From Candidatus Omnitrophota bacterium (GTDB taxonomy: Bacteria > Omnitrophota > Gorgyraeia > Aquiviventales > Aquiviventaceae), in assembly GCA_023247255.1 (NCBI GenBank), contig JAHFGV010000012.1, positions 12,778 to 61,225 on the forward strand: a stretch of DNA of 48,448 nt, read 5' to 3'. Under the pieces are notes generated by a model. The model did not search any database, was not told where the DNA came from, and was given only the letters and a program-made list of their open reading frames with translations. Within the stretch, counting starts at the first letter, position 1. The number at the start of each line of letters is the position of its first letter. Shown here piece after piece: positions 39,636 through 47,874 of the stretch. Both the position numbers and the translations under genes were made by a program.

Positions 39636-41693
39636 CTAGTCATAATAATCGAAATCCTGCTCGCTGCGCTGGCGCCGTCGGATGCGAAAGATGTGCGCCG
39701 GCATCAGGTGCGGATTCAGCTCCACGTAATTGCGATGGCCCTGCCACAGGTAGCGGGCATCGCTCAACAGATCATGAACCTGATAGGGATGGGAAGGATC
39801 CAACCCCATGGCCTCGATGGAAAAATCCAGCCATCCGGATTGGGTCGCATGAGGATCTAGATTGACGACGACCAGGATGCGGTTGGCCCCTTCCTCGGTG
39901 CGCTTGCTATAGGCTATCAAGCGCTCGTTATCCACGGAGTGAAACTGCAGGCTGTCTGGCCGCTGCAGGGCCGGGTTCTGACGCCGAATCGCGTTGATCC
40001 GTGCGATCAACGCACAGAGGCTGTCTGGCCGCTGCCTATCCCAAGCCCTCAGTTCATATTTCTCCGAATCCAGATACTCTTCGCTTCCGGCTTCGCGCGG
40101 GCGAGACTCGCACCATTCAAACGCGGGGCCGTAGATGCCATAATTCGATCCCAGGGTCGCCGCCAAAATCAGGCGCACCATAAACGCGGGTCTACCGCCG
40201 GTCTGCAGATACGCATGCAGAATGTCCGGGGTATTGGGCCATAGGTTGGGCCAGAAAAATTCCCGCACCGGCGCCTGGGTGAGTTCCGTGAAGTATTGCG
40301 TCAGCTCAGCCTTGGAATTGCGCCAGGTGAAATAGGTGTAGGACTGGGTGAAGCCCAACTTGGCAAGCTGGTACATGATCTTGGGACGCGTGAAGGCTTC
40401 GGAAAGAAAGATCACATCCGGATAGTCACGAGTGATTCTGTTGATCAACCACTCCCAGAAGGCAAAGGGTTTCGTGTGGGGATTATCCACTCGAAAGATG
40501 CGTATACCCTGCTCAATCCAGAATCGCACGATGCGTTCCATTTCTGCCCACAGGGACTGCCACGCGGGGCTTTCAAAGTTTAACGGATAAATATCCTCGT
40601 ACTTCTTGGGAGGATTCTCCGCATGCTGAATGGTACCATCCGGACGGATGTGGAACCACTCGGGATGTTCTTTCACGTAGGGATGATCCGGCGAACATTG
40701 GAAAGCCAAGTCTAGGGCGATTTCAAGACCCTGTCGCTTGGCCGCCTGCATGAGGCTTCGGAAATCTTCCAGAGTTCCAAGCCTCGGATCAACGGCCAGG
40801 TGTCCTGCATCTGGAGAGCCGATCGCCCAGGGACTTCCCGGATCTTGAGCGGAAGCGACCGCCGCGTTGTTCTTGCCTTTGCGATGCGTCATGCCAATCG
40901 GATGGATCGGAGGCAGATAAAGCACATCGAAACCCATCGAAGCGATCTCTTTCAGACGGGACTCACAACCCTTCAGGGTGCCGTGGACGTAGGGTTGCGG
41001 GGAACAGGAACGCGGAAACATTTCGTACCAGGCGCTGAATCGAGCCTTCTGGCGATAGACTAAAACCTTCAGCGTTTTTTCATAGGCCGTGGCCGACCGA
41101 CGGTCCGGATAGCGATCCATACACTCGGCCAGCTCAGCACTGAGCGCACACTCGATGGCCGATGCATGGCCGCCTGCGTCCTGCGTCCGTAGCTGAGATG
41201 CCATGCGTTTCATCTGACGCGCATCCTTTCCATGCGCACGCTGGGCGGCCACATCCACCCAATGCTCACCGATGAGCAATTCCAGATACACATCTTGATT
41301 AGCCTGCAATCGTTTGGCCAAATCCCTGCGCCAGGATCCAAAGTCATCCACCCAAGCCATCAGGGTATAAAGATACTGCCCGACGGTGTCCACCCTAAAG
41401 GAAGCTTGCCAGCGATCATTTCCCAGAGCGACCATCGGCTGCTCCGTCCAGGCCGGATCATTACTGCTTCGGAAAAGCAATCGGCAGGACAACGACTCAT
41501 GCCCGTCGGCAAACATGTCCGCTTCTACCACCACCGAATCACCGATGGCCCGTTTGATTGGAAAACGTCCTGCGTCCAACTGGGGGCTAACGGCCTCGAT
41601 GACAACCCGACAGGGCGGGTGGGTCGTTTTCGTTTTTCGGCGGATCGGCTGTGATTGAACCTTTCGGCTCTGACGCATCGGTCGTGTTCCCAC
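39636..41693 (-). CDS. glgE: Alpha-1,4-glucan:maltose-1-phosphate maltosyltransferase
   Basis: 685 residues, normal for GlgE (GH13_3). It extends alpha-1,4-glucan using maltose-1-phosphate. The N-domain beta region (VVIEAVSPQLDAGRFPIKR) is followed by the barrel with FDVLYLPPIHPIG, IFRVDNPHTKPFAFWEWL (nucleophile Asp), IFLSEAFTRPK (Glu) and the C-terminal beta domain. Upstream is a promoter TTGACC-18-TAAGAT. It is the first gene of the glgE/treS-mak operon and defines the pathway TreS-Mak-GlgE-GlgB. Confidence 0.96.
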   Translation of the reverse strand: MGTRPMRQSRKVQSQPIRRKTKTTHPPCRVVIEAVSPQLDAGRFPIKRAIGDSVVVEADMFADGHESLSCRLLFRSSNDPAWTEQPMVALGNDRWQASFRVDTVGQYLYTLMAWVDDFGSWRRDLAKRLQANQDVYLELLIGEHWVDVAAQRAHGKDARQMKRMASQLRTQDAGGHASAIECALSAELAECMDRYPDRRSATAYEKTLKVLVYRQKARFSAWYEMFPRSCSPQPYVHGTLKGCESRLKEIASMGFDVLYLPPIHPIGMTHRKGKNNAAVASAQDPGSPWAIGSPDAGHLAVDPRLGTLEDFRSLMQAAKRQGLEIALDLAFQCSPDHPYVKEHPEWFHIRPDGTIQHAENPPKKYEDIYPLNFESPAWQSLWAEMERIVRFWIEQGIRIFRVDNPHTKPFAFWEWLINRITRDYPDVIFLSEAFTRPKIMYQLAKLGFTQSYTYFTWRNSKAELTQYFTELTQAPVREFFWPNLWPNTPDILHAYLQTGGRPAFMVRLILAATLGSNYGIYGPAFEWCESRPREAGSEEYLDSEKYELRAWDRQRPDSLCALIARINAIRRQNPALQRPDSLQFHSVDNERLIAYSKRTEEGANRILVVVNLDPHATQSGWLDFSIEAMGLDPSHPYQVHDLLSDARYLWQGHRNYVELNPHLMPAHIFRIRRRQRSEQDFDYYD

Positions 41694-41724
41694 GCGTTTG
41701 AAGGTTGGAGGCTACCGGTGTGCT

Positions 41725-41754
41725 ATCTTAACGGATTGCATAAGAGGGGGTCAA
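41725..41754 (-). promoter_or_regulatory. glgE promoter
   Basis: TTGACC at 41754-41749 and TAAGAT at 41730-41725 with an 18-base spacer. It leaves a leader of about 25 bases before the glgE ATG at 41693. Confidence 0.55.
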
Positions 41755-41756
41755 GC

Positions 41757-42057
41757 GCATGTACAACGGACGGGCGAGGAATTACCGTAGCTTCCGTAGG
41801 CAGAGGTGAGTCGGTTGAGGCCGTCGCATTGAAAGGACTGGCTGGCTTAAGTACACACGATCCGTGATGGCGCTTACGTTTCCGACGGCGTCGAAGGTGT
41901 ATTGGAAGTCTTGAATCTGTGTGCTATTTGCTATGTGCTGTGTGCTGAGTAATGAGGCTAAGACGGATGGCGGTGCAATCGTGAAGCTGCAGAATGTGAA
42001 GCGGGAGAGGAGAGAAACTTGACGCGTCATTAAGGAGGAGTAAGCTGTCAGCACCAC
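41757..42057 (-). pseudogene. RHS-repeat protein remnant
   Basis: On the minus strand, QDFQYTFDAVGNVSAITD in one frame and FQCDGLNRLTSAYGSYG in another are two halves of one RHS repeat (YxYDxxGN... and YDxLNRL motifs), split by a frameshift. The last codons run into the glgE promoter region. Just upstream, 41920-41950 carries a degenerate run of TGTGCT-like units (CTATGTGCTGTGTGCTGAG). The remaining stretch 42058-42127 has no gene. Confidence 0.6.
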
Positions 42058-42127
42058 TGAGCCCGCCCGTCCCTCAATCAGGTGAGCTATTAAAGTATGC
42101 TGTCCCCTTCATTTCTGCTATTTTATG

Positions 42128-42155
42128 TTGATCTTCTTGTCCTGTTATGGATAAT
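42128..42155 (+). promoter_or_regulatory. apt promoter
   Basis: TTGATC at 42128-42133 and GATAAT at 42150-42155, spacer 16. Transcription would start about 8 bases before the apt ATG at 42170, leaving almost no leader. Confidence 0.5.
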
Positions 42156-42169
42156 CGTTCTTAGAGGCT

Positions 42170-42733
42170 ATGTGTCCATTCCCAGAATCTTCGTTAGCGC
42201 ATCAAGCGAAAGTAGATTCGTTGCATCTGGCTCCATACATCCGCGATATCCCCAACTTTCCAGTGACCGGGATTCTCTTTAGGGATATTACCCCTTTGTT
42301 GCAGGACGGGCCGACTTTCCATCGTGCGATTCAGGGACTTGCCTTGCGCCATCAGGGACGCAAACCCGACGCAGTGGTGGCGATCGAATCGCGTGGGTTG
42401 ATTGTCGGCGCTGCCTTGGCTTATGAGCTGGGCATCGGAGTGGTTCCTGTCCGCAAGGCGGGCAAACTTCCTCATAAAACTTACACAGCCAGCTACACCC
42501 TGGAGTATGGCCAGGATACGCTTGAGATTCACCAGGATGCCTTGACTCAGGGACACCGGGTGATATTGGTGGACGATCTGTTAGCTACCGGCGGAACCAT
42601 GCAAGCGACCGTTCAACTCATCGAGCAGTGTGGGGCAAAGATTGTGGAGCTGGCTTTTCTGATCGAGTTGACGGCGCTGAAAGGTCGGCAACGACTCACC
42701 CCGCATCCGGTGATTTCGCTCGTCCAGTATTGA
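42170..42733 (+). CDS. apt: Adenine phosphoribosyltransferase
   Basis: 187 residues. Apt makes AMP from adenine and PRPP. Signatures are IRDIPNFPVTGILFRDITPL at 24-43, AIESRGLIVGAALAYE, VPVRKAGKLPHKTY, and the PRPP-binding loop VILVDDLLATGGTMQA. The start ATG 42170 has AGAGG only 2-3 bases upstream, too close for a normal ribosome site; the promoter is also very near. Besides purine salvage, Apt would recycle the adenine released when aminofutalosine is processed (inference). Repeat copy D follows. Confidence 0.94.
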   Translation: MCPFPESSLAHQAKVDSLHLAPYIRDIPNFPVTGILFRDITPLLQDGPTFHRAIQGLALRHQGRKPDAVVAIESRGLIVGAALAYELGIGVVPVRKAGKLPHKTYTASYTLEYGQDTLEIHQDALTQGHRVILVDDLLATGGTMQATVQLIEQCGAKIVELAFLIELTALKGRQRLTPHPVISLVQY

Positions 42734-42756
42734 CCGGATGCTGAAAAACTCCTGCT

Positions 42757-42992
42757 AGTGTTGTGTCATGTTCCAAGAGAAGTAATGAGGACTGTGTCAT
42801 GTCTCATGAGTTATGTGTCATGAGTCATGGAAAGCAAAAGGAGCGCTTTGGCCATGCCTGAGATGCCTGTTTATTTTCTGCTTTCTCATGACACATAACA
42901 CATAACTCATGAAACAGACGTGAGTGCTGGATATTAGAAACATGACACAATCCGCATGGTTTATCCGGAACATAAAACAGACGTGAGTACTG
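42757..42992 (-). repeat. Dispersed repeat family 1, copy D
   Basis: Reverse orientation. Conserved AAGAGAAGTAATGAGGA, core TCATGGAAAGCAAAAGG to TTTATTTTCTGCTTTCTCATG, with the longest set of 7-base units in the window (CATGTCTCATGAGTTATGTG). The segment AAACAGACGTGAGT(A/G)CTG appears twice at its end, at about 42912 and 42976. It ends 18 bases before a small gene. A solitary GATGCTGAAAAACTCC family 3 end lies at 42736. Confidence 0.78.
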
Positions 42993-43009
42993 CAAAGAGG
43001 AGGTGACAG

Positions 43010-43123
43010 ATGGCGACGACACGACGTAAGAAAGCCAAGCGGCCTCAAGCAAAGCGACCACTCGCGCGCCGAAGCTCAGGGAAAAAATCGTCCCTCGGCC
43101 CGATGAGTTGTTGCTCTTGCTGA
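43010..43123 (+). CDS. Small basic peptide with Cys-rich tail
   Basis: 37 codons from ATG 43010 to TGA 43121-43123. An excellent ribosome site (AGAGGAGGTGACAG, GGAGGT at 6 bases) supports translation. The first 28 residues are strongly basic (MATTRRKKAKRPQAKRP then Arg, Ser and Lys) and the tail is GPMSCCSC. A basic domain with a CCxC end could bind nucleic acid and a metal or be modified, but no family is recognised. It lies between repeat copy D and the TVP38 gene. It could also be the truncated start of a longer gene. Confidence 0.5.
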   Translation: MATTRRKKAKRPQAKRPLARRSSGKKSSLGPMSCCSC

Positions 43124-43185
43124 TCCGTGCCTTTTACGGTTATGCAAGGCTGCGGCGAAGCTGTGAGGTTTTTGTCTGATTCTTG

Positions 43186-43836
43186 ATGAAGGGTGCCACT
43201 TGGATTGTGCTTGGGTCGCTTGTTATCCTGGCCGTCGCAGGTGTATGGGCATTACAGGCTGCGGGAGTCGATCTGACTCAGTTTGGCCCGGAACATCTGC
43301 GTCTGTTTTTCCTTTCCTTTGGTCTGTGGGCCCCGCTGATCTACTTGGTCATTTATAGCCAGCCTGTGATTCCGCTGCCATGCAGTGTGATGACCCTGAC
43401 GGCGGGTCTTGCCTTTGGCCCTCTATGGGGAACCACGACGGCTTTAGTCGGCTCGACGGTGCGGGCCTGTACTACTTTTGGGATGGCTCGTTGGTTGGGA
43501 CGGGATCTGGTCGCTAAATACTTTAAACGACCCATGGCCGGGTGGGATCGAGTCAGCAAGAACCATGGCTTCACCACCGTTGTTTTGATCCGTCTGATTC
43601 CCAATTTTCCCTTTGATATCCAGAACTACGGCTTGGGGCTTTCCCGAGTGCGGTTCTGGCCCTATATATTAGGGACGATCGTGGGCCTGGTGCCTGGGTC
43701 TTTTGCTTACGTGTATCTGGGCGATTCGCTTACCGATAGGCGACAGCTTTGGAAAGTAATCGTCGCTTTACTGATCCTCGTTGGGCTGAGTGTATTTCAA
43801 CGTGCAATAAAAGCGCGCGCGCCAAATCCTCGATGA
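43186..43836 (+). CDS. TVP38/TMEM64 family membrane protein
   Basis: 216 residues from ATG 43186 (TTG 43183 is in frame just before). Five or six membrane segments with the SNARE-associated/DedA-like core: PLPCSVMTLTAGLAFGPLWG and VVLIRLIPNFPFDIQNYGLG, the latter a TVP38 signature with conserved Arg and Pro. Family members move or scramble lipids or undecaprenyl carriers; the specific role is not known here. The stop overlaps the next start as ATGA. Confidence 0.9.
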   Translation: MKGATWIVLGSLVILAVAGVWALQAAGVDLTQFGPEHLRLFFLSFGLWAPLIYLVIYSQPVIPLPCSVMTLTAGLAFGPLWGTTTALVGSTVRACTTFGMARWLGRDLVAKYFKRPMAGWDRVSKNHGFTTVVLIRLIPNFPFDIQNYGLGLSRVRFWPYILGTIVGLVPGSFAYVYLGDSLTDRRQLWKVIVALLILVGLSVFQRAIKARAPNPR

Positions 43837-43976
43837 CGCCCGGTATTCTGTTTGTGTGCGTGGCCAACTCCTGTCGGTTCCAAATGGCGCAGGCCCTCGC
43901 CCAGTCGATGGCCGGTGGGCGGCTGCAGATTTGGAGTGCTGGCTTGCAGGCTGCTGATCGGGAGGATCGGGATTGA
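43833..43976 (+). pseudogene. Truncated low-molecular-weight phosphatase/ArsC-like fragment
   Basis: 47 codons from ATG 43833, overlapping the TVP38 stop by 4 bp. ILFVCVANSCRFQMAQALAQ contains the P-loop CVANSCR (CX5R), and WSAGLQ follows, as in LMW phosphatases and thioredoxin-type arsenate reductases. The Ser after the Arg is Phe. The frame then stops at 43976, far short of the usual 130-150 residues, and the catalytic Asp loop is missing. It is probably a truncated gene. The gap 43977-44143 holds no gene. Confidence 0.75.
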
Positions 43977-44143
43977 CAAGCAATCGGTGGTCGTGTGAAG
44001 ATAGTCCACGCGCGATTTTTGAAAAAGAGATTACGAACGGCTGGTAGAGTCTATATAGAACACAAACGACCCGTGCACGTGGGTATTTCGAATGCTGTTT
44101 TGATGTTCAGCCGGCTCCGTCAATGAGGAGGGATCTGTCTGGA

Positions 44144-44737
44144 ATGGCGAGGATAACCGCAAGACACAGTGGTCTAAGACTCGGCAGCGTTGTCGCAGTC
44201 GTTGGTCTTTTGACAAGCGGCTGTTTTGGTCCGTTTCACCTGACTCGCAGGCTCTATCAATGGAATACTCAGGTGGGCGAGGATAAATGGGAGCGCGAGC
44301 TGGTTTTTTTGTTGTTGGCCCTGAGTCCTGTGTATAGCTTCACTACTTTAGCGGATGCAGTCGTGTTTAATGCGATGGAGTTCTGGACCGGGAATAACCC
44401 TGTGGGTCCCTCTGACCCCAGACGCAGCGAGGCTCCTCAGATCAAGCGTTTGGTCCGCGGGCCGGATGAAGTGGTGCTTCATTGTACGCAGGAACCCCAC
44501 CAGCGGGTGCTGACCCTTGAGCTTTTTCATAACGGGGCCCTGACGCGGACGCTGCATTTCGAACGGCGGACCGGCGAGGCGACACTCGCCAAGGATGCTA
44601 AAGGGCTCGTTCTTCTCAGTGCCCGTGCCCTTACCGATGGCGGCATTGTCGTCAACGATCGAGACGGAAATACCGTGGCTGTCTATTCGGCGCCTCAGGT
44701 GGAGCAAGGTATGGAATTGGCGCGCGCCGATCGGTAG
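44144..44737 (+). CDS. DUF3332 family lipoprotein
   Basis: 197 residues from ATG 44144; ATG 44123 is an alternative with no ribosome site, while GAGGAGGG lies about 12 bases before 44144. The signal ends in LTSGC, so it is a lipoprotein. FGPFHLTRRLYQWNTQVG, VFLLLALSPVYSFTTLADAV and MEFWTGNNPV match DUF3332, a family of uncharacterised lipoproteins with a short hydrophobic segment. It is followed closely by oxidase subunit III and may belong to the same operon. Its function is unknown. Confidence 0.82.
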   Translation: MARITARHSGLRLGSVVAVVGLLTSGCFGPFHLTRRLYQWNTQVGEDKWERELVFLLLALSPVYSFTTLADAVVFNAMEFWTGNNPVGPSDPRRSEAPQIKRLVRGPDEVVLHCTQEPHQRVLTLELFHNGALTRTLHFERRTGEATLAKDAKGLVLLSARALTDGGIVVNDRDGNTVAVYSAPQVEQGMELARADR

Positions 44738-44759
44738 CATCGATAGCGAACATCCTTCC

Positions 44760-45362
44760 ATGAAAACCGCATCTCCGACGCTGGCTAGTACCCAGTCTAT
44801 TTTCCCAACCGTGACCGGTATTCCTAACGGTAAGCTCGGCATGTGGGTGTTTTTAGCCTCGGAGGTGATGTTCTTTACCGGCCTCATCGGCGCGTATCTG
44901 GTGCTGCGGATAAGCCATCCTCATTGGACAGGTCCTGAAGGCCATCTGAGCGTTCCGCTGGGAACCCTCAATACCTTCATCCTCATTGGCAGTAGCATGA
45001 CGATTGTCCTGTCTCTGGCCGGCCAAGAACGCGGGAGCCTTCCAGCGATGCGGGGTTGGCTTCTGGCCACGATCGGGCTCGGCGCTTTGTTTCTTATCAT
45101 CAAAGGGATAGAATACGCCGCTAAGATTTCACACGAAATTTTCCCCAGCACCCACGTGTTCTGGTCCTGTTACTATACATTGACCGGTTTTCACGCCCTG
45201 CACGTGCTGGGGGGTATCGGCTTTAATCTGCGGGTTTTGGCTGTCAGTTTCAATCCGCTCGCATGGAAAGACCAGAGCCATCGCCTGGAGCTGGCCGGGC
45301 TCTACTGGCATTTCGTCGATATCGTGTGGATTTTTCTTTTTCCATTGGTCTACCTGTTATAA
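44760..45362 (+). CDS. Cytochrome c oxidase subunit III-like protein
   Basis: 200 residues from ATG 44760. Five membrane segments. Characteristic subunit III blocks: LGMWVFLASEVMFFTGLIGAY, THVFWSCYYTLTGFHALHV and LELAGLYWHFVDIVWIFLFP. It stabilises the heme-copper oxidase core in the membrane but carries no metal. A longer reading frame from 44595 overlaps the DUF3332 gene and is rejected. Subunits I and II are not in this window, so this pair may serve a core encoded elsewhere. The subunit IV gene follows after 38 bp. Confidence 0.92.
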   Translation: MKTASPTLASTQSIFPTVTGIPNGKLGMWVFLASEVMFFTGLIGAYLVLRISHPHWTGPEGHLSVPLGTLNTFILIGSSMTIVLSLAGQERGSLPAMRGWLLATIGLGALFLIIKGIEYAAKISHEIFPSTHVFWSCYYTLTGFHALHVLGGIGFNLRVLAVSFNPLAWKDQSHRLELAGLYWHFVDIVWIFLFPLVYLL

Positions 45363-45400
45363 GGGTTATGCTTGGGCTTTCCCTTCGCGAGTGAGCTGAA

Positions 45401-45682
45401 ATGAACGCAGCCACTTCTCCGACGAGACACTATTTCATCATCTGGGCATGGCTGGCAGGTTTGATGCTTGCCGGGGTGCTGTTGTCGGAGCTTCCGATTC
45501 CCAAAGTGGCGGTTGTGTTGTTGGTTCTTTTCCTTTCATCCATCAAGGCGCTTCTGGTTGCCCTCTACTACATGCACCTTAAGATGGACCGGCGACTCCT
45601 CAGTTTCATCGCTGTAGCTCCTCTAGTGTTGATTGCCCTCGCCCTAGGTGTTGTCTTCTCCAGCAAGCTGATTCGGTTATAA
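45401..45682 (+). CDS. Cytochrome c oxidase subunit IV-like protein
   Basis: 93 residues with three membrane segments (about 11-31, 35-55 and 66-88). SIKALLVALYYMHLKMDRRL matches the prokaryotic oxidase subunit IV (CyoD/CtaF) signature, including the MHL-K-D motif. It is a small accessory subunit of a heme-copper oxidase. It follows the subunit III gene on the same strand. Confidence 0.9.
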   Translation: MNAATSPTRHYFIIWAWLAGLMLAGVLLSELPIPKVAVVLLVLFLSSIKALLVALYYMHLKMDRRLLSFIAVAPLVLIALALGVVFSSKLIRL

Positions 45683-45717
45683 CCGAAGTTCGTCGCTCGT
45701 CGGACGGAAGATCACCA

Positions 45718-46257
45718 ATGACGATTGAACAAGCTCTGATACTTGCCGCAGTTTGTTCGGCGTCGATCGGCGGGCTTGTTTTGTTTTTCTCGTATCAGCG
45801 CTGGTATCTTCCGCTGCGGTCGCGACTCAAGGTCGAGCGGCTGAATCGAGAGCAGGCGGCCGGCGTTCCACCCAGCCCACGTGATTATCACTATGCGATT
45901 TCATTCGACCCCGAGGGCTTCACCGTTTCCGACCTGCGAGGCCGCAAGCACGAGTCCGTCGGGATGCACTGGTCAGAGATTTGGCGTGCGACCGCCTTCA
46001 AACGCGATTTGTTTACTGTTGACTGCATTTGTTTGTTTCTCGCCCGTGCCGATGGCACGGGCATCGAGTTAAATGAGGAGATGGCCCGTTGGAACAGCCT
46101 CGTTGAGGCATTGCCAAAGTACTTGCCGGGTTACAAGCCGCGGTCAGAGTGGTTTTCCATTGTCGCCTTCCCGCCATTCGCCACAAACGAGACACAGGTT
46201 TATGATCGTACAGAACCAAAAATCGCCCAACCAATCACTGGAGCGAACGCGGGCTAA
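45718..46257 (+). CDS. Hypothetical membrane protein, PH-like soluble domain
   Basis: 179 residues. One membrane segment near 5-25 is followed by a soluble region. DYHYAISFDPEGFTVSDLRG, HWSEIWRATAFKRDLFTVDC and WNSLVEALPKYLPGY have the strand-turn-helix pattern of small bacterial PH-like domains, but this is a pattern match only. The last residues (QPITGANAG) and the DNA after them (46248-46265) run through a perfect hairpin. It follows the oxidase subunits after 35 bp and might share their operon. Function unknown. Confidence 0.68.
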   Translation: MTIEQALILAAVCSASIGGLVLFFSYQRWYLPLRSRLKVERLNREQAAGVPPSPRDYHYAISFDPEGFTVSDLRGRKHESVGMHWSEIWRATAFKRDLFTVDCICLFLARADGTGIELNEEMARWNSLVEALPKYLPGYKPRSEWFSIVAFPPFATNETQVYDRTEPKIAQPITGANAG

Positions 46258-46265
46258 CGCCCGCG
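46248..46265 (+). repeat. Hairpin CGCGGGC-TAAC-GCCCGCG at the gene end
   Basis: A perfect 7-bp stem with TAAC loop; the stop codon TAA of the preceding gene is in the loop. No T-run follows, so it is not a typical intrinsic terminator, though it may slow or protect the transcript end. Confidence 0.55.
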
Positions 46266-46322
46266 TCGCTCAGTTCCGACGTTAATCATTGTTCGAACGT
46301 CTCGCAAGAAACATCCCGAATC

Positions 46323-46745
46323 ATGAGCATTGAGATCACAGCCATCTATGAAGGGCAACTGCATTGTCGCCTCACGCATGGACCATCCGGTCAGATGTTC
46401 GTGACGGATGCCCCGAAGGACAACTTCGGACAGGGTGCCGCGTTTTCACCGACGGATTTAGTCGCAGCCGCTTTGGGTTCCTGCACGCTTACCGTCATGG
46501 GGATTGTGGCTCGGCGACACGGGATTGACTTGGCGGGAACAACGGCGAAGGTTCAAAAGGAAATGGTCAACGCACCGACGCGCCGGATTAGCCGGTTGCC
46601 TGTGACGATTACGTTCGTGCGGTCGTTTGACGAATCACAGCGAAGACTCCTGGAGCAGGCGGCGCAGAGCTGTCCGGTCCATCACAGCCTCCATCCGGAC
46701 ATCGATGCGCCGATTCAGTTTCAATATCCCTCAGACGCCCCCTAA
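46323..46745 (+). CDS. OsmC family peroxiredoxin-like protein
   Basis: 140 residues. The two redox cysteines are in ALGSCTLTVMGIVARRHG (about Cys59) and AQSCPVHHSLHPD (about Cys119), and SPTDLVAAALGSC is the family signature. OsmC/Ohr proteins reduce organic hydroperoxides. It appears as a single gene between the oxidase group and the desaturase. No strong ribosome site precedes ATG 46323. Confidence 0.92.
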   Translation: MSIEITAIYEGQLHCRLTHGPSGQMFVTDAPKDNFGQGAAFSPTDLVAAALGSCTLTVMGIVARRHGIDLAGTTAKVQKEMVNAPTRRISRLPVTITFVRSFDESQRRLLEQAAQSCPVHHSLHPDIDAPIQFQYPSDAP

Positions 46746-46771
46746 GCGATTCGTTCCCGATACTCCTGGAA

Positions 46772-47734
46772 TTACATTGATAGGTTAGGGATGGGCAGGG
46801 GTAGGCGTTTGAGGGATAGGGCTGGATTGATTGCGGGCAGCCTGGCAGGATTACCTTGCGGTAGCCGAATGCGACTGGCGAGCTTGAACCATCCGAGCAG
46901 GCGGATGGTCAAATAGGTGATGTCGAACTCCCACCAACGCAGTCCATGTGCAGCCGAGTGGAGATAAGCGTGGTGGTTGTTGTGCCAACCCTCCCCGTAG
47001 GACAAAAGCGCCACCCACCAGTTGTTTGTAGAACCCTCGTTGGTTTGGAAGGTTTGATAACCCCACAGGTGTGCGGCTGAGTTAACGAGCCACGTGGAGT
47101 GATACACGAAGACCGTGCGGACAAAAAGGCCCCAGATGAGCCAAGGCAGTCCACCGATGGCAAAGAGCAGTGTGCCGAAGAATACCGTCTGTAGCCCATG
47201 CGTTCGGTTGAGGAATAGGTGGACGGGGTCTCGTGCTAACTCTGGCGCGTAGCGAAAGTACCGTGTTCCCTCATCCAGCACCTCGTCGTATGCGAACAAC
47301 CAAAGTATGTGCGCCCACCAGAATCCTCGCGTGGGGCTGTGCGGATCCTGAGGACGGTCCGAAAAGGCGTGATGAACACGGTGAGTGGCCACCCACTTGA
47401 TCGGCCCACCTTGGAGGGCCAGAACTCCGCATAGAGTCAGGGTGTATTCCAACCACTTCGGAACGTGAAAGCTGCGATGGGCGAGCAAACGGTGGTAACA
47501 GAGGGTGATGCCCAGAAGGCCTGTGACACCTTGCAGCACGATAAACAGCCAGAAGGCACTCCATGTGAACGTGAAGGGACCCAGAAGCGCACCTAGATGG
47601 ATAAGGGTGATTCCAGCAACGATTTCCCATTTGATCTTCTTGATATCCATTGGTGCCGTTACGCTTGTTGCCAGAGTCGGTATTGGGACTGGCAATTCCT
47701 GCGTTTCGACGGGTGCTGATGAGCCTATGCTCAT
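46772..47734 (-). CDS. Acyl-CoA desaturase (fatty acid delta-9-type)
   Basis: 320 residues from ATG 47734, chosen because GAGGAGG lies 8 bases upstream; earlier starts (47776, 47785) read through that site. Four membrane helices and the three iron-binding His boxes: HRLLAHRSF (HX4H), HRVHHAFSD (HXXHH) and HNNHHAYLHSA (HXXHH). It introduces a double bond into membrane lipid acyl chains using di-iron. The C-terminus is proline-rich and basic. The gene converges on osmC, 26 bp away. Confidence 0.92.
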   Translation of the reverse strand: MSIGSSAPVETQELPVPIPTLATSVTAPMDIKKIKWEIVAGITLIHLGALLGPFTFTWSAFWLFIVLQGVTGLLGITLCYHRLLAHRSFHVPKWLEYTLTLCGVLALQGGPIKWVATHRVHHAFSDRPQDPHSPTRGFWWAHILWLFAYDEVLDEGTRYFRYAPELARDPVHLFLNRTHGLQTVFFGTLLFAIGGLPWLIWGLFVRTVFVYHSTWLVNSAAHLWGYQTFQTNEGSTNNWWVALLSYGEGWHNNHHAYLHSAAHGLRWWEFDITYLTIRLLGWFKLASRIRLPQGNPARLPAINPALSLKRLPLPIPNLSM

Positions 47735-47874
47735 GTCGTGAGCCTCCTCATGATGTTCGAGCGCGTAATGCCTCATTCCTTGCACCTTTCTATCAAGGGA
47801 TGGTATTAAGTATAGCCGCCCGCATCGGAAACGTACAGAGAAATCTGTCGGGAAATCGGGGACGGTTACTTACT

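Noticed and set aside
46258-46285. Possible attC integron site after the 45718-46257 gene (CTAACGCCCGCG...GTTAAT)
   Set aside because: The expected core RYYYAAC and GTTRRRY do not match properly, and no integrase is present. It is better described as a plain hairpin.
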